Part shown: positions 26,865 to 35,945 of the stretch, one piece after another | How positions within the stretch are numbered: position 1 is the stretch's first letter | Layout: every line of letters starts with the position of its first letter | DNA from: WHSW01 sp963749365 | Lineage (GTDB): Bacteria; Actinomycetota; Thermoleophilia; Solirubrobacterales; 70-9 | Direction: 5' to 3' | NCBI GenBank assembly: GCA_963749365.1 | Contig: CAVVME010000004.1 | Location: 372,001-436,000, forward strand | DNA: 64,000 nt | Position numbers and translations under genes: made by a program | The notes under the pieces: generated by a model | Database searches by the model: none | Told to the model about the DNA's origin: nothing | What the model saw: only the letters and a program-made list of their open reading frames with translations

Positions 26865-27995
26865 ATGATGACCAAGCTGATCGCCGCGATCGCGGTGCTG
26901 CTCGGATGCCTGGGCCTCGCGGCCTGCGGGGGCGACGACAGCGGCGGACTCGAGAGCGGCGGCGGCGACGTCGAGGTCGAGACCGCGCAGGGCGGCGACC
27001 CGTCCGGCGAGCTGACGATCTCCAACTGGCCCCTCTACATCGACAAGCAGACCGTGTCCAACTTCGAGGAGGAGAGCGGGGTCTCGACCAAGTACATCGA
27101 GGACATCAACGACAACACCGAGTTCTACGGCAAGCTCAGGCCCCAGCTCGCCCAGGGCGAGTCGGGCGGTCGCTCGATCATCATTCCGACCGACTGGATG
27201 GCGGCGAGGATGTACGACCTCGGCTACATCCAGAACCTCGACAAGTCGGCGATCCCGAACGTCGAGAAGAACCTGATCCCGAGCCTGGAGAGCCCGTCCT
27301 TCGACCCGGAGCGTAACTTCTCGGTCCCGTGGCAGAGCGGGATGACCGGGGTCATCGTCCGCAAGGACCTGGCACCCGACGTGACCTCGATCAACGACCT
27401 CTTCGACCCCAAGTACGAGGGCAAGGTGACGATGCTAAGCGAGATGCGCGACACGGTGCCGCTGGTGATGAAGGCCGACGGCGTCGATCCCGAGACCGCG
27501 ACCGACCAGGACTGGCTCGACGCGATCGAGAAGATCGACGAGGCGGCGGCCTCGGGTCAGATCCGCGACTTCACCGGCAACGACTACGCCGACGACCTGA
27601 CCCGCGGCGACGTCGTCGCGGCGATCGGCTGGTCCGGCGACGCGGTCCAGCTCCAGGCCGACAACCCGAACATCGAGTGGCGGATGCCGGACGAGGGCTG
27701 CATGCTGTGGACCGACAACATGCTGATCCCCGTAGGCGCCCCGAACACGGCCGCGGCGCTGGCGTTCATGGACTATGTCTATGACCCGCAGGTTGCCGCC
27801 GATATCACCGAGTACGTCCAGTACATCTCCCCGGTGGACGGGGTCAAGGAGATCCTCGTCGACCGGGATCCGAAGATCGCCAACAACCAGCTGATCTTCC
27901 CCGACGAACAGTTCACCAAGGACTGCACGATCCAGGTCTCGCCGGAGGACGATCAGGCGGTGAGCGAGGCATTCGAGTCGGTACTCGCGGGCTGA
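26865..27995 (+). CDS. Polyamine-type substrate-binding lipoprotein
   Basis: A 376-aa PotD-like binding protein starting at a double ATG, with AAGGAG about ten bases upstream. The signal peptide is MMTKLIAAIAVLLGCLGLAAC with lipidation at Cys21, followed by an acidic Gly/Ser linker. The mature domain begins GELTISNWPLYIDKQTV. It shares long identical blocks with the orphan protein at 4212-5354, so the two are paralogues that may feed the same permease pair. It lies five bases after the ATPase gene in the third transporter operon. Confidence 0.93.
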   Translation: MMTKLIAAIAVLLGCLGLAACGGDDSGGLESGGGDVEVETAQGGDPSGELTISNWPLYIDKQTVSNFEEESGVSTKYIEDINDNTEFYGKLRPQLAQGESGGRSIIIPTDWMAARMYDLGYIQNLDKSAIPNVEKNLIPSLESPSFDPERNFSVPWQSGMTGVIVRKDLAPDVTSINDLFDPKYEGKVTMLSEMRDTVPLVMKADGVDPETATDQDWLDAIEKIDEAAASGQIRDFTGNDYADDLTRGDVVAAIGWSGDAVQLQADNPNIEWRMPDEGCMLWTDNMLIPVGAPNTAAALAFMDYVYDPQVAADITEYVQYISPVDGVKEILVDRDPKIANNQLIFPDEQFTKDCTIQVSPEDDQAVSEAFESVLAG

Positions 27996-28038
27996 GCGGC
28001 AACCGGCGGCGAGCCAGGAGTCAGGTGGAGAGCGCCAC

Positions 28039-28908
28039 GTGACCTCGGCTCGCCGTCGGCTGATCCCCTACGGCCTGCTCGCCCCAGGCCTGCTGTGGCT
28101 GGTCGTCTTCTTCGTCGTGCCGATGTACTTCATGGCGCGGATCTCGCTCTTTGAGGGCAGCTCGACCACCGGCTACGAGTTCGCCTGGAACTGGAGCAAC
28201 TTCAGCGACTCGCTGTCGGAATTCGACACCCAGTTCCTACGCTCGTTCCTGTACTCGGGTGTCGCCACGGTGCTGGCGCTGCTGATTGCCTACCCGCTCG
28301 CCTACGCGATCGCCTTCCGAGGCGGCCGCTACAAGAACCTGCTCCTGTTCTGCGTCGTCGCGCCGTTCTTCACCACCTACCTGATCCGCACCCTCGCCTG
28401 GCAGACGATCCTCTCCGACCAGAGCTTCATCGTCGACGCGCTGAAGACCGTAGGCCTGGTCGCCGAGGACGGCCGGGTGCTGGACACCGCCGGATCGGTG
28501 ATCGCCGGGCTCACCTACAACTTCCTCCCGTTCATGATCCTGCCGATCTACTCGAGCCTCGAACGGCTCGACAGGAACCTGATCGAGGCGGCGAAGGACC
28601 TGTACTCGTCGGCGAGCACGGCTTTCCGCAAGGTGACGCTGCCGTTGACCGGGCCCGGGATCGTCGCCGGCGTCCTGCTCACCTTCATCCCCGCCTCGGG
28701 CGACTACATCAACGCCGAGTTCCTCGGCTCCCAGAACCAGGCGATGATCGGCAACGTGATCCAGAGTAAGTACCTGGTCGTGCTCGACGAGCCGACCGCC
28801 GCCGCGCTCTCATTCGTGCTGCTGGCGATCATCCTGGTCCTGGTGATCGTCTACATCCGATTCGCGGGCAGCGAGGCGCTGATGGGCGAGGAGGCTGAGC
28901 GAGCGTGA
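28039..28908 (+). CDS. ABC transporter permease (PotB-like)
   Basis: A 289-aa permease from GTG, 43 bp after the binding protein. About six membrane segments are present, with PotB family text FFTTYLIRTLAWQTILSDQ and the EAA loop region AAKDLYSSASTAFRKVTLP. It partners with the next gene, whose start overlaps its stop (GTGA). Confidence 0.9.
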   Translation: MTSARRRLIPYGLLAPGLLWLVVFFVVPMYFMARISLFEGSSTTGYEFAWNWSNFSDSLSEFDTQFLRSFLYSGVATVLALLIAYPLAYAIAFRGGRYKNLLLFCVVAPFFTTYLIRTLAWQTILSDQSFIVDALKTVGLVAEDGRVLDTAGSVIAGLTYNFLPFMILPIYSSLERLDRNLIEAAKDLYSSASTAFRKVTLPLTGPGIVAGVLLTFIPASGDYINAEFLGSQNQAMIGNVIQSKYLVVLDEPTAAALSFVLLAIILVLVIVYIRFAGSEALMGEEAERA

Positions 28909-29774
28909 GGTGGCTGCGCGAGCACACGCTCAATATCTACGCGGGGCTGGCGATCGCCTACATGCTGATCCCGATCGCGATCATCGCGCTGTTCTCCTTC
29001 AACGATCCGGCCGGCCGCTACAACTTCACCTGGGAGGGGTTCACGCTCGATCACTGGAAGGACCCGTTCGCGATCGAGCAGCTAACCGACGCGATGATCT
29101 TGAGCCTCGAGCTGGCCGCGGTGGCGACCGTGATCTCGACCGCGCTCGGGACCCTGATCGCGATGGCGCTGGTCCGCTACCAGTTCTTCGGCCGCAAGGC
29201 CTCGAACTTCCTGATCGTGATCCCCACCGCCACCCCGGAGGTGGTGATCGGGGCGGCATTGCTGTCGATGTTCCTCCTGCCGCCGTTCGTCGACTTCATC
29301 AGCCTCGGCTTCCCGAGCCTGGTCGTCGCCCACGTGATGTTCTCGATCTCGTTCGTGGTCATCGTCGTGCGCTCGCGGCTGATCGGCTTCGACCGCTCGC
29401 TCGAGGAGGCCGCCCGCGACCTCGGCGCCGGCGCCTTCACCACCTTCCGCACCGTTACCCTGCCCCTGCTCGCGCCGGCGATCGTCGCCGCCGCGCTGCT
29501 CGCCTTCGCGCTCTCGATCGACGACTTCGTGATCTCCAACTTCAACGCCGGGCAAGAAGTCACCTTCCCGCTCTACATCTACGGTGCATCCCAGCGCGGG
29601 ATCCCGGTCGAGGTCAACGTGATGGCGACGATGCTGTTCGTGGTCACCTTGCTGGCGATGGGGTTCACGGTCTGGCAGCAGCGCCGCGCCGAGAAGCTGG
29701 CCGCGGTGCAGCCCGACGACGAGGAGCCCGCCCCGCTCGCCGGACCTCCGGCCGCCTCGCCGGCGCCCGGCTAG
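28905..29774 (+). CDS. ABC transporter permease (PotC-like)
   Basis: A 289-aa permease overlapping the preceding gene by four bases. It contains PotC-like FSFNDPAGRYNFTWEGFTLDHW near the N-terminus (as FNDPAGRYNFTW and GFTLDHWKDPF), six hydrophobic segments and the EAA loop AARDLGAGAFTTFRTVTLP. A Pro/Ala-rich tail of about 25 residues ends the chain. It completes the third transporter. An aldehyde dehydrogenase gene follows 10 bp later in the same operon. Confidence 0.9.
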   Translation: MRWLREHTLNIYAGLAIAYMLIPIAIIALFSFNDPAGRYNFTWEGFTLDHWKDPFAIEQLTDAMILSLELAAVATVISTALGTLIAMALVRYQFFGRKASNFLIVIPTATPEVVIGAALLSMFLLPPFVDFISLGFPSLVVAHVMFSISFVVIVVRSRLIGFDRSLEEAARDLGAGAFTTFRTVTLPLLAPAIVAAALLAFALSIDDFVISNFNAGQEVTFPLYIYGASQRGIPVEVNVMATMLFVVTLLAMGFTVWQQRRAEKLAAVQPDDEEPAPLAGPPAASPAPG

Positions 29775-29784
29775 CATCGGGCTG

Positions 29785-31254
29785 GTGAGCGAGATCGAAA
29801 CGCGGCTGCTGATCGGCGGCGAGCGGACGGCCGGCGACGGCGACCGACTCGCGGTCGAGAACCCGTTCACGGAGGAGCCCGTGGCCACGGTCACCACTCC
29901 CTCGGCCGAGCAGCTCGACGCGGCGGTCGCCGCCGCCGCCGAGGCGCAGCGGGGCTGGGAGCGCACCCCCGCGGTCGAGCGCGGCGAGCTGCTGCACGAG
30001 GCGGCGACGCGGATGCGCGATCGCGTCGATGAGCTCGCCGAGCTGATGACGCTCGAGGGCGGCAAGCCGCGGGTCGAGAACGTCGATGAGATCGGCTGGA
30101 CCGCGGCGGCGTTCGACTACTACGCCGAGATCGGCCGCGACTCGGCCGGGCGAGTGATCCCCTCGATCGAGCCCTCGCAGCTCGCGCTCGTGGTCAAGGA
30201 CCCGGTCGGCCCGGTCGGCTGCATCGTGCCCTGGAACTACCCGCTGCTGCTGCTGGCCTGGAAGCTCGCCCCGGCGCTCGCGGCCGGCAACGCCACCGTC
30301 TGCAAGCCCTCGGAGGTGACCCCGCTCTCCACCCTGGCGCTCGCGGACTGCTTCGACCATCTCCCCGCCGGGGTGGTCAACATCGTCGCCGGCGCCGGCG
30401 ACGTCGGCGCCTCGATCGTCGGCGACGAGCGAATCGAGTGCGTCGCCTTCACCGGCTCGGTCGAGACCGGCAAGCGAATCGCCGCCGCCTGCGCCGAGCG
30501 GGTCGCGCGCGTCAACCTCGAGATGGGCGGCAAGGACCCGTTCATCGTCTGCTCGGACGTTGCGCCGAAGATCGGGATCGCCGCCCGCGGCGGCGCCTGG
30601 GCGGCTTTCCTGAACGCGGGCCAGGTCTGCACCTCGGCGGAGCGCTTCTACGTCATGGAGGACGTCTACGACGAGTACCTGGAGGCGTTCGCCGACCACA
30701 CCCGGACCCTCGTCGTCGGCGACCCGATGGACCCGCGGACCGACGTCGGGCCGATGGTCTCCGCCGCCCAGCGGGCGAAGGTCGCCGACCAGGTCGAGGC
30801 GGCGGTGGCCGCCGGCGCCGAGCTGGTCGTCGGCGGCGACGGGGCGGGGCACGAGCGCGGGCACTTCTTCTCCCCGGCGGTGGTCACCGGCGCCGCCGCC
30901 GAGACCGCGCTGCTGAGCGAGGAGACCTTCGGCCCGGTCGCGCCGCTGGTCCGGGTCGGCTCGCTCGACGAGGCGATCGAGCTCGCCAACTCGACCCGGT
31001 TCGGGCTCGGGGCTAACGTCTACACGGAGGAGATGGCGACGATGCTGCGCTGCATGCGCGAGCTCAAGGCCGGGACGGTGTGGTTCAACGACCCGCTGAC
31101 CGACAACGACGCGGGGCCGTTCGGCGGCTTCAAGCAGTCGGGGCTCGGGCGCGAGCTCGGGCGCGAGGGGCTCGAGGCCTTTCAGGAGACCAAGCACGTT
31201 CACATCGAGACCGAGATCGAAGCGAAGGAATGGTGGTACCCCTATGGCGACTGA
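29785..31254 (+). CDS. NAD(P)-dependent aldehyde dehydrogenase
   Basis: A 489-aa member of the classical ALDH family from GTG. It has GCIVPWNYPLLLLAWKLAPALAAG (as IVPWNYPLLLLAWK), FTGSVETGKRIA, the catalytic Glu in NLEMGGKDPF and the nucleophile in NAGQVCTSAERFY. The C-terminal GGFKQSGLGRELGREGLEAF is betaine-aldehyde/succinic-semialdehyde-like. It follows the transporter by 10 bp and overlaps the next ALDH gene by 11 bp. A role oxidising an amine-derived aldehyde (aminoaldehyde or succinate semialdehyde) is likely; the exact one is not determinable here. Confidence 0.88.
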   Translation: MSEIETRLLIGGERTAGDGDRLAVENPFTEEPVATVTTPSAEQLDAAVAAAAEAQRGWERTPAVERGELLHEAATRMRDRVDELAELMTLEGGKPRVENVDEIGWTAAAFDYYAEIGRDSAGRVIPSIEPSQLALVVKDPVGPVGCIVPWNYPLLLLAWKLAPALAAGNATVCKPSEVTPLSTLALADCFDHLPAGVVNIVAGAGDVGASIVGDERIECVAFTGSVETGKRIAAACAERVARVNLEMGGKDPFIVCSDVAPKIGIAARGGAWAAFLNAGQVCTSAERFYVMEDVYDEYLEAFADHTRTLVVGDPMDPRTDVGPMVSAAQRAKVADQVEAAVAAGAELVVGGDGAGHERGHFFSPAVVTGAAAETALLSEETFGPVAPLVRVGSLDEAIELANSTRFGLGANVYTEEMATMLRCMRELKAGTVWFNDPLTDNDAGPFGGFKQSGLGRELGREGLEAFQETKHVHIETEIEAKEWWYPYGD

Positions 31255-32731
31255 AGAACAAGGCGCCTCAACAGCGGCGCGTGCGACGCGAACGCTGCGC
31301 AACTACATCGGCGGGGGCTGGGTCGAGGCGGCGGCCGACGGCACGCTCGACGACCGCAACCCGGCGACCGGGGGGCTGAACGCGCTGGTGCCGCTCTCGG
31401 GCGCCGCCGACGTCGACGCCGCCGCGCGCGCGGCGCGCGAGGCCCAGCCCGGGTGGCGCGCGGTCGCGCCACAGAAACGCGCCCGCGCCGTGATCGCGCT
31501 TCGCGACGCGCTCTGGGAGCGGCGCGAGGAGATCGCCCGGCTGGTCACCGAGGACATGGGCAAGACGCTCGCGGACGCGCGCGGCGAGGTCGTGCGCGGG
31601 ATCGAGTCGACCGAGGCCGCCTGCGCGATCCCGCATCTGCTCAAGGGCGAGAACCTCGAGGGCGTCGCCTCGGGCGTCGACGTCGAGCTCGTCCGCCAGC
31701 CGGTCGGCGTGGTCGCGGCGATCACCCCGTTCAACTTCCCGGCGATGATCCCGCTCTGGTTTCTGCCCTTCGCGATCGCCTGCGGAAACAGCTTCATCCT
31801 CAAGCCATCCGAGCGCGACCCGCGACCCTCGGAGCTGATCTTCGAGCTGATCGACTCGGTCCCGGAACTGCCCGACGGGGTCCTGAACCTGGTCCACGGA
31901 GCCCATGACGCCGTCAACGGGCTGCTCGATCACCCGCAGATCAACGCGATCTCGTTCGTCGGCCAGGCCTCGACCGCGCGCTACATCGCCGAGCGCTCGA
32001 GCGCCAACGGCAAGCGCTTTCAGGCGCTCGGCGGGGCGAAGAACTCGCTGGTCGTGATGCCCGACGCCGACCTCGACCTGACCGTGCCCGCGATCATGTC
32101 CTCGGCCTTCGGCGCCGGCGGACAGCGCTGCCTGGCCGGGTCGGTCGCGGTGCTCGTCGGCACGCGCGCCGAGCAGGACCGCGCCCTCGACGCGCTCACC
32201 GCCGCCGCCGCCAACCTCGGCGTCGGCCCGGGCGACCAGGAGGGAGTCGAGGTCTGCCCGCTGGTCGGTCCCGAGGCGCGGGAGCGGATCTCCGGCGCGA
32301 TCGAGGCGGCCGCGCGCGGCGGGGACGAAGTGATCCTCGACGGTCGTCGCGACCCCGGACCCGGCGGGGCGCTGATCGGTCCCTCGATCATCGTCACCAC
32401 CGAAACCGAGTCCGATCTGGCCCGCGAGGAGCTCTTCGGCCCGCTGCTGACGGTCGTCCGCGTCTCGGACCTCGACCGGGCGCTGGAGTTCGCGAACGGC
32501 TCCCGCTACGGTAACGCGGGCTCGATCTTCACCAGCTCGGGCGGCGCGGCGCGGGCCTACCGTTGGGGGGCCGAGGCCGGGATGCTCGGCGTCAACGTCG
32601 GCGTCGCCGCGCCGGTCGCCTGGTTTCCGTTCAGCGGCTGGAAGGATTCACTCGACGGCGACCTGCACGCCAACGGCACCGACGCGACCGAGTTCTACAC
32701 CCGAAAGAAGGTCGTCACCAGCCGCTGGTGA
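31244..32731 (+). CDS. mmsA: Methylmalonate/malonate-semialdehyde dehydrogenase (acylating)
   Basis: A 495-aa CoA-dependent aldehyde dehydrogenase. The MmsA subfamily is indicated because the usual general-base Glu position reads ALGGAKN with no Glu, and the active Cys lies in GAGGQRCLAGSVAV. Further support comes from ITPFNFPAMIPLWFLPFAIA, GVNVGVAAPVAWFPFSGWKDS and FYTRKKVVTSRW at the end. It converts methylmalonate or malonate semialdehyde to propionyl- or acetyl-CoA. Here it could finish degradation of beta-alanine derived from aminopropyl groups of spermidine, although valine catabolism is the textbook role. It is the last gene of the third transporter operon. Confidence 0.92.
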   Translation: MATEEQGASTAARATRTLRNYIGGGWVEAAADGTLDDRNPATGGLNALVPLSGAADVDAAARAAREAQPGWRAVAPQKRARAVIALRDALWERREEIARLVTEDMGKTLADARGEVVRGIESTEAACAIPHLLKGENLEGVASGVDVELVRQPVGVVAAITPFNFPAMIPLWFLPFAIACGNSFILKPSERDPRPSELIFELIDSVPELPDGVLNLVHGAHDAVNGLLDHPQINAISFVGQASTARYIAERSSANGKRFQALGGAKNSLVVMPDADLDLTVPAIMSSAFGAGGQRCLAGSVAVLVGTRAEQDRALDALTAAAANLGVGPGDQEGVEVCPLVGPEARERISGAIEAAARGGDEVILDGRRDPGPGGALIGPSIIVTTETESDLAREELFGPLLTVVRVSDLDRALEFANGSRYGNAGSIFTSSGGAARAYRWGAEAGMLGVNVGVAAPVAWFPFSGWKDSLDGDLHANGTDATEFYTRKKVVTSRW

Positions 32732-32732
32732 G

Positions 32733-33488
32733 CTAGGGAGCGCCCCACCCGGTCGCGGTGACGGTGAGCGGGGGCGGATCCGAGCTCGGGACCGGTCTGC
32801 CCAGCTCGCGGGCCAGGAACCGCATCGCCGTTTGCAGCTGAGCCTGGCGCTCCGCCTTGGCGTTGGGGAGATAGTGAGTGCCAACGATCATCTGCGCCTT
32901 GACGCGTGGATCTCTCCGGGCCCAGCGAACGCTCTGTTGCGGTGGGATCAGCACGTCCTGATCAGCGATCTGGGCGAGCACCGGGTTGCGGGTCCGATGA
33001 AGTCCGGGCGAGGCGCGGCGGAGCTGGCGCTGGCTGGCACCGAGCCGGTCGATGATCGCCTGGCCCTCCGGGGTCAGCCGCCGCAGGTCGGAGGGCGGCA
33101 TCCAGCCGACCGCGGCTTCGACCAGTCCCCGCTGGGCGATCCTCGTCGCCAGCGCGGCGCCGGCAGACTCCCCGTAGGCGACGATCCTGCCCGGGCGCTC
33201 GGTCGCCCGCTCGGCGTCGCGAAGTGCGGCTTCGAGATTTCCCAGCCTGTAGTCGACCTCGATCGGCCTCAGTCCGTGCGCTCGCGCCAGGGCTTCGGCG
33301 TCGGGCATCGAGGGATCCCCCCAGATGAAGCCGCCGCCGTGGAAGAGGAGCACGCTCGGCTTCGCCTGCGTTACCGCGGGCGCGAGCAGGGCGAAGCCGA
33401 GCGCCAGCGCGCAGGCGAGCAGGCCAACCGCCGCCGACCCAGGGCGCGACGCGTTTGGGCACCGGTCTTGGAGCCAGTCTCGTACCAC
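32733..33488 (-). CDS. Secreted alpha/beta hydrolase (esterase, HSL-like)
   Basis: A 251-aa protein from GTG, with an N-terminal hydrophobic segment (about 18-40) ending AVTQAKP, probably a signal peptide. The mature part shows the hormone-sensitive-lipase oxyanion motif HGGGF and the nucleophile elbow GESAG. A downstream Asp (DQDVLIPP) and His (GTHYLP) are candidate triad members. The substrate is probably a small ester, unknown. It is convergent with mmsA with a one-base gap. Confidence 0.78.
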   Translation of the reverse strand: MVRDWLQDRCPNASRPGSAAVGLLACALALGFALLAPAVTQAKPSVLLFHGGGFIWGDPSMPDAEALARAHGLRPIEVDYRLGNLEAALRDAERATERPGRIVAYGESAGAALATRIAQRGLVEAAVGWMPPSDLRRLTPEGQAIIDRLGASQRQLRRASPGLHRTRNPVLAQIADQDVLIPPQQSVRWARRDPRVKAQMIVGTHYLPNAKAERQAQLQTAMRFLARELGRPVPSSDPPPLTVTATGWGAP

Positions 33489-33601
33489 ATGGCTCTAATC
33501 GGCCGATCCGCCGGGCCGTTGACGATCGCAACCGCGGCGCCAACGCCTGTCCGATCAATGCGGGCCTCACACGCACGCATAAGCCTCCGCGAGGCCGTCG
33601 G

Positions 33602-34678
33602 TCAGTCCGCGGGAATCAGGCTGAGAGCGGCCGCGGGCGGACCCGCGTCCGCCGGATCCGAGCTCGCGAACGAGGCGACCCGGACGCCGAGCAGTCGCAC
33701 CGGACGGGGCGGGTCGTATGCCCGCAGCAGAGCGACGGCGGTCGGGCCGATCACCGGCGCCCGGTCCGTCGGCGAGTCCAGCGTGCGCACCCTGGTGACC
33801 GTGGTCCAGTCATCGAGCCTGACCTTGATCCCGATCGTTCGCCCGGCGAGACCACGCTCGCTGAGCTCGGCGGCGAGACGCTCCGCCTGGTCGCGCAGGA
33901 CCTGCTCGAGCCGGGGCCGGTCGGCGATGTCATGATCGAACGTGGTCTCGACCGAGCGCGACTTGGCGGCGCGGCGGGCAACCGGCGAGTCGTCGCGAAA
34001 ATGGGCACGGCGATGGAGCCCGTGCCCGTGACTGGCGCCGAACCGGCGCACGAGGTCATCGGCCGGGTGCGCCTGGAGGTCGCCGATCGTCTCGATCCCG
34101 ATCGAGCCCAGGCGCTCGGCGGTCTTCGGCCCGATCCCGGGAATCAGCCGCGCCGGCTCGAGGGCGAAACGGCGCGCCGCCTGCTCACGGGTGAGGACGA
34201 CGAAGCCACGCGGCTTCTCGGCGTCGGAGGCGACCTTGGCGACCAGCTTGTTCGGGCCGATGCCGACCGACGCGTCGAGCCTCAGCCGCTCACGGATCGT
34301 CCGCACCAGGCCGCTCATCCGCGCTACCGGATCCGGGATCTCGGAGAGGTCGATGTAGACCTCGTCGAGCGAGACCGGCTCGCTGGGCGCCCCGAGCTCG
34401 CCGACCAGCTCCATCACCTCGCGCGAGCGCTCGCGGTAGTGGGGGATGTCGACCGGCAGGTGGACGAGCTCCGGGCAGCGCCGCTTCGCGTGCGCGACCG
34501 GCATCGCCGACCCGACCCCGAACGGACGCGCCTCATAGGAGGCGGTGGTGACCACGGCGCGCGGTCCGCCGCCGGCGACGATCACCGGACGACCGCGGAG
34601 CTCGGGCCGGCGCAGGAGCTCGACCGCGACGTAGAAGGCGTCCATGTCGAGGTGGGCGATCGAGCGACGCTCGGACAT
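33602..34678 (-). CDS. dinB: DNA polymerase IV (Y family)
   Basis: A 358-aa translesion polymerase. The first metal-binding site is HLDMDAFYVAVE and the second SLDEVYIDL, both intact; RPVIVAGGGPRAVVTTASYEAR (as VIVAGG and TTASYEAR) forms the nucleotide-binding fingers. The little-finger region includes SRSVETTFDHDI. No C-terminal beta-clamp QxxLF motif is evident; the end is LSLIPAD. The start ATG gives MSERRSIAHLDMD; longer upstream readings are not protein-like. It stands alone between an esterase and an acyltransferase. Confidence 0.93.
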   Translation of the reverse strand: MSERRSIAHLDMDAFYVAVELLRRPELRGRPVIVAGGGPRAVVTTASYEARPFGVGSAMPVAHAKRRCPELVHLPVDIPHYRERSREVMELVGELGAPSEPVSLDEVYIDLSEIPDPVARMSGLVRTIRERLRLDASVGIGPNKLVAKVASDAEKPRGFVVLTREQAARRFALEPARLIPGIGPKTAERLGSIGIETIGDLQAHPADDLVRRFGASHGHGLHRRAHFRDDSPVARRAAKSRSVETTFDHDIADRPRLEQVLRDQAERLAAELSERGLAGRTIGIKVRLDDWTTVTRVRTLDSPTDRAPVIGPTAVALLRAYDPPRPVRLLGVRVASFASSDPADAGPPAAALSLIPAD

Positions 34679-34713
34679 CGGGCGCCATCGTAGGCCGGAC
34701 CTCGGCGTCTGGT

Positions 34714-35943
34714 CTAGGGCCCTTGGCGCCGACCGATGAGGTCCGCGAGCCGGTGGTACTTGAGCCTCAGGATCGGCCGCTCGACCAGGTAGTAGCTGGC
34801 CGCGGCGACCGCGACCGAGAGCACCAGCGTGCCGAGCAGGGTTGGCAGCCAGCCCCACTCGGCTCCGAGCTCGGCGGCGATCGCCAAGTGCCAGAGGAAG
34901 ATCCCGTAGGAGATCAGCCCGAGCCACTGCATCGCCCGGTGGGCGAGCAGCCGGCGAGGCAATCCGCCACCGTCCGATCCGAAGACCGCCGGCAGGACGA
35001 GCAGGAAGGCGACCAGTCCGAGCCCGACGTAGAGGATCAGGCTCTGCGCCCTGGTGAACGCGCCGAGCTCGACCGGGGCCCAGAGGCAGAGGACGACGTA
35101 CAAGGCGATCGCGGCCAACCAGATGGCACCTGGCCTGCGCGTCGCCGATTGTACGAGCGCGGGCTGGCGCTCGGTGTCTGCAAGCGCGACCGAGGCGACC
35201 GCGAGGCCGGTCCCGAAGGCGAACAACAGCCAGGCCCCGACCACGGTGCTGCTGATCCAACGTGACGGGACGTCGAAGAGCACGAACACGAGCGTCAGGG
35301 AGATGATCGAGAGTCCCGCGAGGATCGCAAGCTCAGCCCGCATCCAGGCCCGGCGATCGAGGCCACGCGTGAGCCGGAAGACCACCCACGCGTAGAGCGG
35401 CAGGGCGGCGTAGAAGGTGAGCTCGATCACCAGGCTCCATGTGTGCACGAGGCCGCAGTCGCTGAACCCGTAACAGGCCGGTCCTCCGAACAGGGGAAGG
35501 GTGTGAAGCAGGGTGTACTGGGGGACGGGGTTGCCGCCTTCGACCCCGACCACACCGGGCAGGATCGTGAGCACCGTGAGGGCGAGCCAGTAGGCGGGAA
35601 CGATGCGCAGGAAGCGGCGCTTCGCGTAGTCGGCCAGCGCCGGCTCGGGTGGCCCGCCCCCTCGCGAGGCGATGAACGGACGATAGAGGAGAAAGCCCGA
35701 GATGACGAAGAAGATCACGACGCCGAGATTGAGATGGACGATCAAGCGCTCGAGCAGACCCGGCAACGCCTCCGAGCCCGGGATGTGGACCAGGACCACG
35801 CAGAGGACCGCGATCGCGCGCAAGCCGTCGAAGAGCGGGAAGCGAGGGTGGCGCGGCGGCGGGGCGACGGCGTCGGGAACCTCCGCTGCCTCGGCCGGGG
35901 TCGGACGCCGCAACGCGGTCTCTGCTGTCTGCGGCAGCGCCAT
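34714..35943 (-). CDS. Membrane acyltransferase (OafA/YrhL family)
   Basis: A 409-aa integral membrane acyltransferase, family Acyltransf_3, with about ten hydrophobic segments. The family opening FPLFDGLRAIAVLCVVLVHI places the active His in the first helix, followed by NLGVVIFFVISGFLLYRPF, RFLRIVPAYWLAL and the closing ERPILRLKYH. It transfers acyl groups onto extracytoplasmic carbohydrate or lipid acceptors; the acceptor is unknown. It lies two bases after the DAO-type oxidase gene, so it is probably co-transcribed though functionally unrelated. Confidence 0.88.
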   Translation of the reverse strand: MALPQTAETALRRPTPAEAAEVPDAVAPPPRHPRFPLFDGLRAIAVLCVVLVHIPGSEALPGLLERLIVHLNLGVVIFFVISGFLLYRPFIASRGGGPPEPALADYAKRRFLRIVPAYWLALTVLTILPGVVGVEGGNPVPQYTLLHTLPLFGGPACYGFSDCGLVHTWSLVIELTFYAALPLYAWVVFRLTRGLDRRAWMRAELAILAGLSIISLTLVFVLFDVPSRWISSTVVGAWLLFAFGTGLAVASVALADTERQPALVQSATRRPGAIWLAAIALYVVLCLWAPVELGAFTRAQSLILYVGLGLVAFLLVLPAVFGSDGGGLPRRLLAHRAMQWLGLISYGIFLWHLAIAAELGAEWGWLPTLLGTLVLSVAVAAASYYLVERPILRLKYHRLADLIGRRQGP

Positions 35944-35945
35944 CG

